Origin: 66-474 sp051954935
Lineage (GTDB): Bacteria > Pseudomonadota > Gammaproteobacteria > Xanthomonadales > Rhodanobacteraceae
Direction: 5' to 3'
NCBI GenBank assembly: GCA_051954935.1
Contig: JBQCHG010000055.1
Span: 59,103 to 123,102 of the forward strand
Length of the DNA stretch: 64,000 nt
Numbering within the stretch: the stretch's first letter is position 1; each line of letters opens with the position of its first letter. Of the stretch, positions 60,391 to 64,000 are shown piece by piece. Both the position numbers and the translations under genes were made by a program. A model generated the notes under the pieces. The model was not told the DNA's origin, ran no database searches, and saw only the letters and a list, made by a program, of their open reading frames with translations.

Positions 60391-62247
60391 TTACACCGAC
60401 AAGGTCTTGAGCTTGCGGCCGCCGTGGATCGCCGCGGTGAGCGCGTGCGTCACGGTCACCGAAGTGAACAGCGAAGTGAGGATACCGATGAACAGTGTCA
60501 CGCCGAAGCCCTTGATCGCGCCGGAACCGAGCGTCATCAGGCCGAGCGCGGCGAGAAGGTGGGTGACGTTGGCGTCGAGAATGGTGGACCAGGCCTTTTC
60601 GTAACCGGCGCGGATGGACGCCAGCGGCGTCGAGCCGTTGCGCAATTCCTCGCGCACGCGTTCGCAGATCAGCACATTGGCGTCGATCGCCATGCCCAAC
60701 GTCAGCACGATACCGGCGATGCCGGGCATTGTCAGGGTCACACCGATCGCCGACATCACCGCGATCAGGATCACCAGGTTGAAGAACAGCGCGACGTCGG
60801 CCACAAGGCCGAACAGCTTGTAGTAGACCGCCGCGGCCGCAAGCACCAGCACCAAGCCGAGGATCACCGCGCGCTCGCCCTTCTGGATGTTGTCCTGTCC
60901 CAGCGAGGGGCCGATCACGCGCTGCTCGACGATGTCCACCGGCGCGGCCAGCGAACCCGAACGCAGCAGCACCGCCAGGGTCTGCGCTTCCTGCTGGCCA
61001 AGGCCCGTGGTCTGGAAGCGCTTGCCGAAAACGCCCTGGATCGTGGCGCTGCTGATCACGTCCTCTGTGGTCTTTGACGAGTGCACTTCCTTGCCGTCGA
61101 CCAGCTTGGTTTCGGGGATGCGCTCGATGTAGACCACCGCCATCGGCTTCCCGACGTTTTGCGTGGTGAAGTCCAGCATCTTCTTGGCGCCCGCGGAATT
61201 CAGCTCGACATTGACGTCCGGCAGGCCCGACTGCTGGTCGTAACCCTGGCTCGCATCCACCAGCTCATCGCCGCTGACGATCGTCTTCTTCTTCAGCACG
61301 ATCGGCTGGCCGCCTTTCATGTGATAGAGGCGGTCTTCCGGCGGCACGTTGCCGGTCTTCTCGGCCTCGATCGGGTTCACGTTGGTATCCACCGCGTGGT
61401 ATTCCAGGGTGGCGGTGGCGCCGAGGATCTTCTTGGCCTGGGCGGTATCCTGCACGCCCGGCAGTTCCACCACGATGCGCGATTCGCCCTGCTGCTGGAT
61501 CACGGGCTCCGACACGCCGAGCACGTTGATGCGGTTGCGCAATGTGGTGACGTTCTGACGGATGGTGTTTTCGGCCAGTTCGCGCAGCTTGTCCGGCTTG
61601 ATGTTGGCCTGCAGCGCGAAGCCGCCGCCCGGCGTTGTCTTGTCGGTCAGCACGAGATCCGGTGCGTCGGCACTGATCGCCGCAGCTGCGGCGTCGCGAT
61701 CGGCCGACGAACGCAGCACCACCTGCACGCCCTGCCCGCTCGCGCTGACCGAGTCATAGCGGATGTTCTTCTCGCGCAATACCGAGCGGATGTCGTCCAG
61801 ATAACGCTGCTGCTGTTTCACCAGCACCGCGCTCTGGTCCACCTGCATCAGGAAGTGCACGCCGCCCTGCAGGTCGAGACCCAGCGGCATCGCATGCGCG
61901 CCGATGGCCTGCAACCATCCGGGCACCGTGGTCGCGAGGTTGAGCGCCACCGTGTAGTCGTCGCCCAGCGCCAGCCGCAACGTGTCGGACGCACGCAACT
62001 GCACGTCCGTGTTCGCAAAGCGTGCCAACAGGCGATCGCCCTCGATGGCGACTTCCTGATACGGGATCTTCGCCTGCGTCAGCGCGGTCTCGACCTTCTT
62101 CTCCAGCGCGGTGTCGATCGTCGCGCCGCGGTTGGCCGAGATCTGCACCGCCGGCTGCGGGCGGAACACGTTGGGCGAGGCGTACAGCAGGCCGAGCGCG
62201 AGCACGATCGCGACCAGCGCATATTTCCAGCGGGGGAAGTCGGTCAT
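60391..62247 (-). CDS. secD: Protein translocase subunit SecD
   Basis: Large subunit of the SecDF translocation motor. The 618 residues match E. coli SecD (615): first helix 'YALVAIVLALGLLYASPNVF', motif 'MPLGLDLQGGVHFLMQVD', periplasmic P1 domain ('LRNRINVLGVSEPVIQQQGE', 'RIVVELPGVQDTAQAKKILG'), and C-terminal membrane region with 'MPGIAGIVLTLGMAIDANVL', 'ICERVREELRNG' and 'LMTLGSGAIKGFGVTLFIGI'. Upstream yajC is 43 bp away; the E. coli genes tgt and queA that precede yajC are absent here. Confidence 0.98.
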   Translation of the reverse strand: MTDFPRWKYALVAIVLALGLLYASPNVFRPQPAVQISANRGATIDTALEKKVETALTQAKIPYQEVAIEGDRLLARFANTDVQLRASDTLRLALGDDYTVALNLATTVPGWLQAIGAHAMPLGLDLQGGVHFLMQVDQSAVLVKQQQRYLDDIRSVLREKNIRYDSVSASGQGVQVVLRSSADRDAAAAAISADAPDLVLTDKTTPGGGFALQANIKPDKLRELAENTIRQNVTTLRNRINVLGVSEPVIQQQGESRIVVELPGVQDTAQAKKILGATATLEYHAVDTNVNPIEAEKTGNVPPEDRLYHMKGGQPIVLKKKTIVSGDELVDASQGYDQQSGLPDVNVELNSAGAKKMLDFTTQNVGKPMAVVYIERIPETKLVDGKEVHSSKTTEDVISSATIQGVFGKRFQTTGLGQQEAQTLAVLLRSGSLAAPVDIVEQRVIGPSLGQDNIQKGERAVILGLVLVLAAAAVYYKLFGLVADVALFFNLVILIAVMSAIGVTLTMPGIAGIVLTLGMAIDANVLICERVREELRNGSTPLASIRAGYEKAWSTILDANVTHLLAALGLMTLGSGAIKGFGVTLFIGILTSLFTSVTVTHALTAAIHGGRKLKTLSV

Positions 62248-62290
62248 GGGCGATGCTTACCGGATTCGGTGCGTCGAAACATCTTCGACA

Positions 62291-62632
62291 TCAGGAGGAT
62301 TTCAAAGTGCCTTTTGGCAGCACCTGCGTGATGGCGCCCTTCTGCACGCGGATCTTCACGTTGGGCGCGATCTCCACGGTGCAGAACGATTCGCCGACCT
62401 CCTCCACGCGCCCGGCGATGCCGGCGGCGATCACCTCGTCATTCTTGGCGAGCTGGCTCAGCATGTTGCGCACTTCCTTCTGGCGCTTCATCTGCGGGCG
62501 GATCAGCATGAAGTAGAACACGCCGAACAGGATCAGCAGCGGCAGGAAGGTGATGAACGGGTTGCCGGGCGCGGCTGCGCCCGCTGCGGGCGCAGCGGCG
62601 GCGTGTGCGGCAGAAATCAGCGAGAAACTCAT
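62291..62632 (-). CDS. yajC: Preprotein translocase accessory subunit YajC
   Basis: Small membrane protein associated with SecDF. 113 residues: an Ala-rich N-terminus ('MSFSLISAAHAAAAPAAGAA'), one helix ('FITFLPLLILFGVFYFMLIR'), the diagnostic 'PQMKRQKEVRNMLSQLAKND' and a beta-rich tail 'GIAGRVEEVGESFCTVEIAP'. The ATG at 62632 has TTGGAG upstream. First gene of the yajC-secD-secF operon, divergent from the asparaginase-like gene; a CATAAT box lies on the minus strand at 62693-62688. Confidence 0.97.
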   Translation of the reverse strand: MSFSLISAAHAAAAPAAGAAAPGNPFITFLPLLILFGVFYFMLIRPQMKRQKEVRNMLSQLAKNDEVIAAGIAGRVEEVGESFCTVEIAPNVKIRVQKGAITQVLPKGTLKSS

Positions 62633-62794
62633 CGGAACTCCAAGATATGGCCGCCATGTACATGACGGGCCTGCAAAAAGACGGCGGATTATGCCATGCC
62701 GCGCCGCCGGGCGCATGGACGCAGGCCACGGACGCGGTGACGGCTCCGGCAAGGCTTGCGATAATCGCGCGCTGACCAGCCCAGGCCTCCAGTC

Positions 62795-63283
62795 ATGCAG
62801 CACCTCACCGTGATCACCACCGGCGGCACCATAGACAAGGTGTATTTCGACGCCAAGTCCGACTACCAGATCGGGGCACCGCAGATCGGCGAGATCCTGA
62901 GCCAGCTCGGCGTGGCGTTCGAGTTCGAGGTAGTCCCGGTGCTTCGCAAGGACAGCCTGGACATGGACGACTCGGACCGAGCGGCGATCCGCGCCGCGAT
63001 CGAACGGCAGCCGCACCGGCACGTTCTGGTCACGCACGGCACCGACACCATGGTCGAGACCGCACGCGCGCTGGCCGGCATTCCCGGCAAGGTGATCGTG
63101 TTGACTGGCGCGTTGAATCCCGCGCGCTTCCAGGGTTCGGACGCAGTGTTCAACATCGGCTGCGCAGTCGGCGCAGTGCAGACCGCGGCGGACGGCGTCT
63201 GGATCGCGATGAACGGCCGGGTTTGGGATCCGCGGTACGTCCGCAAGAACCGTGAGGCCAACCGGTTCGAGGAAGTCGCCTGA
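62795..63283 (+). CDS. One-domain asparaginase-like protein
   Basis: 162 residues covering only the N-terminal domain of type I/II L-asparaginases: 'LTVITTGGTIDKVYFD' (TGGTID, T12 as the first catalytic Thr), 'VVPVLRKDSLDMDDSDRAAI', and 'HVLVTHGTDTMVETARALAG' (T83-D84). Full enzymes have ~330 residues with a second domain that completes each active site across the dimer; that domain is absent and there is a normal stop and a terminator after it, so this looks like a genuine short family member rather than a recent truncation. Catalytic activity is uncertain. Start ATG at 62795. Confidence 0.85.
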   Translation: MQHLTVITTGGTIDKVYFDAKSDYQIGAPQIGEILSQLGVAFEFEVVPVLRKDSLDMDDSDRAAIRAAIERQPHRHVLVTHGTDTMVETARALAGIPGKVIVLTGALNPARFQGSDAVFNIGCAVGAVQTAADGVWIAMNGRVWDPRYVRKNREANRFEEVA

Positions 63284-63312
63284 AAAAAGAGCCCGGCCTT
63301 GCGGCCGGGCTC
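63283..63312 (-). terminator. Terminator of the S53 peptidase gene
   Basis: Read on the minus strand: GAGCCCGGCC, loop GCAA, GGCCGGGCTC, then six T (63288-63283). Perfect 10-bp stem, 22 bp after the peptidase stop; the T run touches the stop codon of the convergent asparaginase-like gene. Confidence 0.92.
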
Positions 63313-63334
63313 GAAAACGCAACTTGCAGCAGGA

Positions 63335-64000
63335 TCAGAGCGAGCCCGATGCCTGGTTCATGATGATGCTGCCGAAGCCGGTGGTGTAATCCCAGCCCGG
63401 CGCGGCGGTTTCGCCTCCGTTGCTGCCCGAGACAACGTCGTGGAACGCCGAGGCCGGCAACGCGTACAGCTTCGGCGCGGCAAAGCCGATGCCGGTGCCC
63501 TTGAGGGCGATCATGCGCGCCCAGAAGCCGACGAACAGCGGCGAGGACAGGCTGGTGCCGCCCCACTGCGAGAGGCTGCCGTTGACGATGATCTTGGAGC
63601 CGCTGTTGGGATCGGCATCAAAAGCGATGTCCGGCAGGCCGCGGGTGGTGTGGCCGGCGTTCTGGCCCACACCCACTTGCCAGCTCGGCATCGGCTCGAA
63701 GGTGCTGGGGCTGCCACCCGTGCTCGACCACGCGGTCTCGCCCTGCCACGTGGTGGTGGTGGCATTGAGCGTGGTGCCGCCTACCGCCACCACGTACGGC
63801 GAACTGGCCGGCCAGCTCGGCGTGGTACCTCTCGGGCTGCCGCCGCACTCGTTGGAGCCCGAATCACCCGTCGAGACGGAGAAGGTCTGTCCCTGGGCAA
63901 CCGCCTGCTTGAAGATGTTGTCGGCGGCCGCGGCGCTGCCATCACCCTCCGCGCTGGTTTCGCACTCGCCCAGCGACACATTGATCACCTTGGCGACATT
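63335..64000 (-). CDS. S53-family serine-carboxyl peptidase (sedolisin), C-terminal part (cut by window edge)
   Basis: The frame stays open to base 64000, so the N-terminus with the pro-domain and the Glu/Asp catalytic pair lies outside. The visible 221 residues hold 'VSTGDSGSNECGGSPRG' with the oxyanion Asp, 'SSPYVVAVGGTTLNATTTTW', the nucleophile motif in 'QWGGTSLSSPLFVGFWARM' (family pattern SGTSxSxP), and the C-terminal calcium site 'FHDVVSGSNGGETAAPGWDY' with 'TTGFGS'. These identify a sedolisin/kumamolisin-type acid protease, normally exported and self-processed. It ends shortly after the calcium site, without an added pre-peptidase domain. Confidence 0.9.
   Translation of the reverse strand, partial: NVAKVINVSLGECETSAEGDGSAAAADNIFKQAVAQGQTFSVSTGDSGSNECGGSPRGTTPSWPASSPYVVAVGGTTLNATTTTWQGETAWSSTGGSPSTFEPMPSWQVGVGQNAGHTTRGLPDIAFDADPNSGSKIIVNGSLSQWGGTSLSSPLFVGFWARMIALKGTGIGFAAPKLYALPASAFHDVVSGSNGGETAAPGWDYTTGFGSIIMNQASGSL

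Overview
The window is a compact, GC-rich chromosomal segment of a gammaproteobacterium. It most resembles the order Lysobacterales (Xanthomonadales), probably the Rhodanobacteraceae side. The reasons are the gene orders (uvrC-pgsA next to Gly/Cys/Leu tRNA genes; lpxB-rnhB-dnaE-accA-tilS; leuS-lptE-holA-nadD-rsfS-rlmH followed by maf-rng-yhdP-tldD; yajC-secD-secF), the strong GC bias at third codon positions, and dispersed structured intergenic repeats typical of this group. The genus call is inference. I see no phage, insertion sequence, CRISPR array or integrated element.

Layout. 1-3.7 kb: start of a phospholipase D/cardiolipin synthase-like gene, a PilZ-like protein, ispG and a tiny zinc-ribbon protein. 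3.7-11.5 kb: a drug/metabolite exporter, kdsB, an NHL-repeat protein with a thioredoxin-like domain, uvrC, pgsA, tRNA-Cys and tRNA-Gly (minus strand), and an MFS transporter. 11.6-15.4 kb: tRNA-Leu, a GacA-like regulator and rne, the last two meeting tail to tail with 2 bp between them. 15.6-27.4 kb: a plus-strand housekeeping block, lpxB, a membrane sulfatase-fold transferase, rnhB, an unknown gene, dnaE, accA, tilS, xseB, ispA. 27.5-45.4 kb: a mostly minus-strand block, DUF4870, pmbA, (darP on plus), tldD, a YciI-like gene, yhdP, rng, maf, rlmH, rsfS, nadD, holA, lptE, leuS. 45.5-59.1 kb: mainly plus-strand accessory and envelope functions, an amidohydrolase, a CnoX-like thioredoxin/TPR protein, a DUF4442 protein, a small membrane protein, a Ser/Thr kinase fused to a sulfatase-modifying-factor-type domain, an S10 carboxypeptidase, DUF502, rhlE, a beta-CASP RNA nuclease (minus) and an M13 metallopeptidase. 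59.4-64 kb: secF-secD-yajC (minus), a one-domain asparaginase-like protein, and the C-terminal part of an S53 (sedolisin) peptidase cut by the window edge.

Themes. Several genes serve the envelope (kdsB and lpxB for lipopolysaccharide; lptE for its transport; yhdP for lipid trafficking; pgsA for phospholipid; secDF-yajC for export). RNA turnover and ribosome biogenesis are also concentrated here (rne, rng, rhlE, rlmH, rsfS, darP, the beta-CASP nuclease). Isoprenoid genes ispG and ispA are present, and there is no dxs beside ispA.

The least explained material is intergenic. Two different repeat families each occur twice in leader positions: a ~130-bp element ahead of rne and ahead of the S10 carboxypeptidase gene, and a ~360-bp multi-hairpin element ending within about 30 bp of the yhdP and maf starts. 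These, the membrane sulfatase-fold gene embedded between lpxB and rnhB, and the kinase/FGE fusion are the best candidates for something new.
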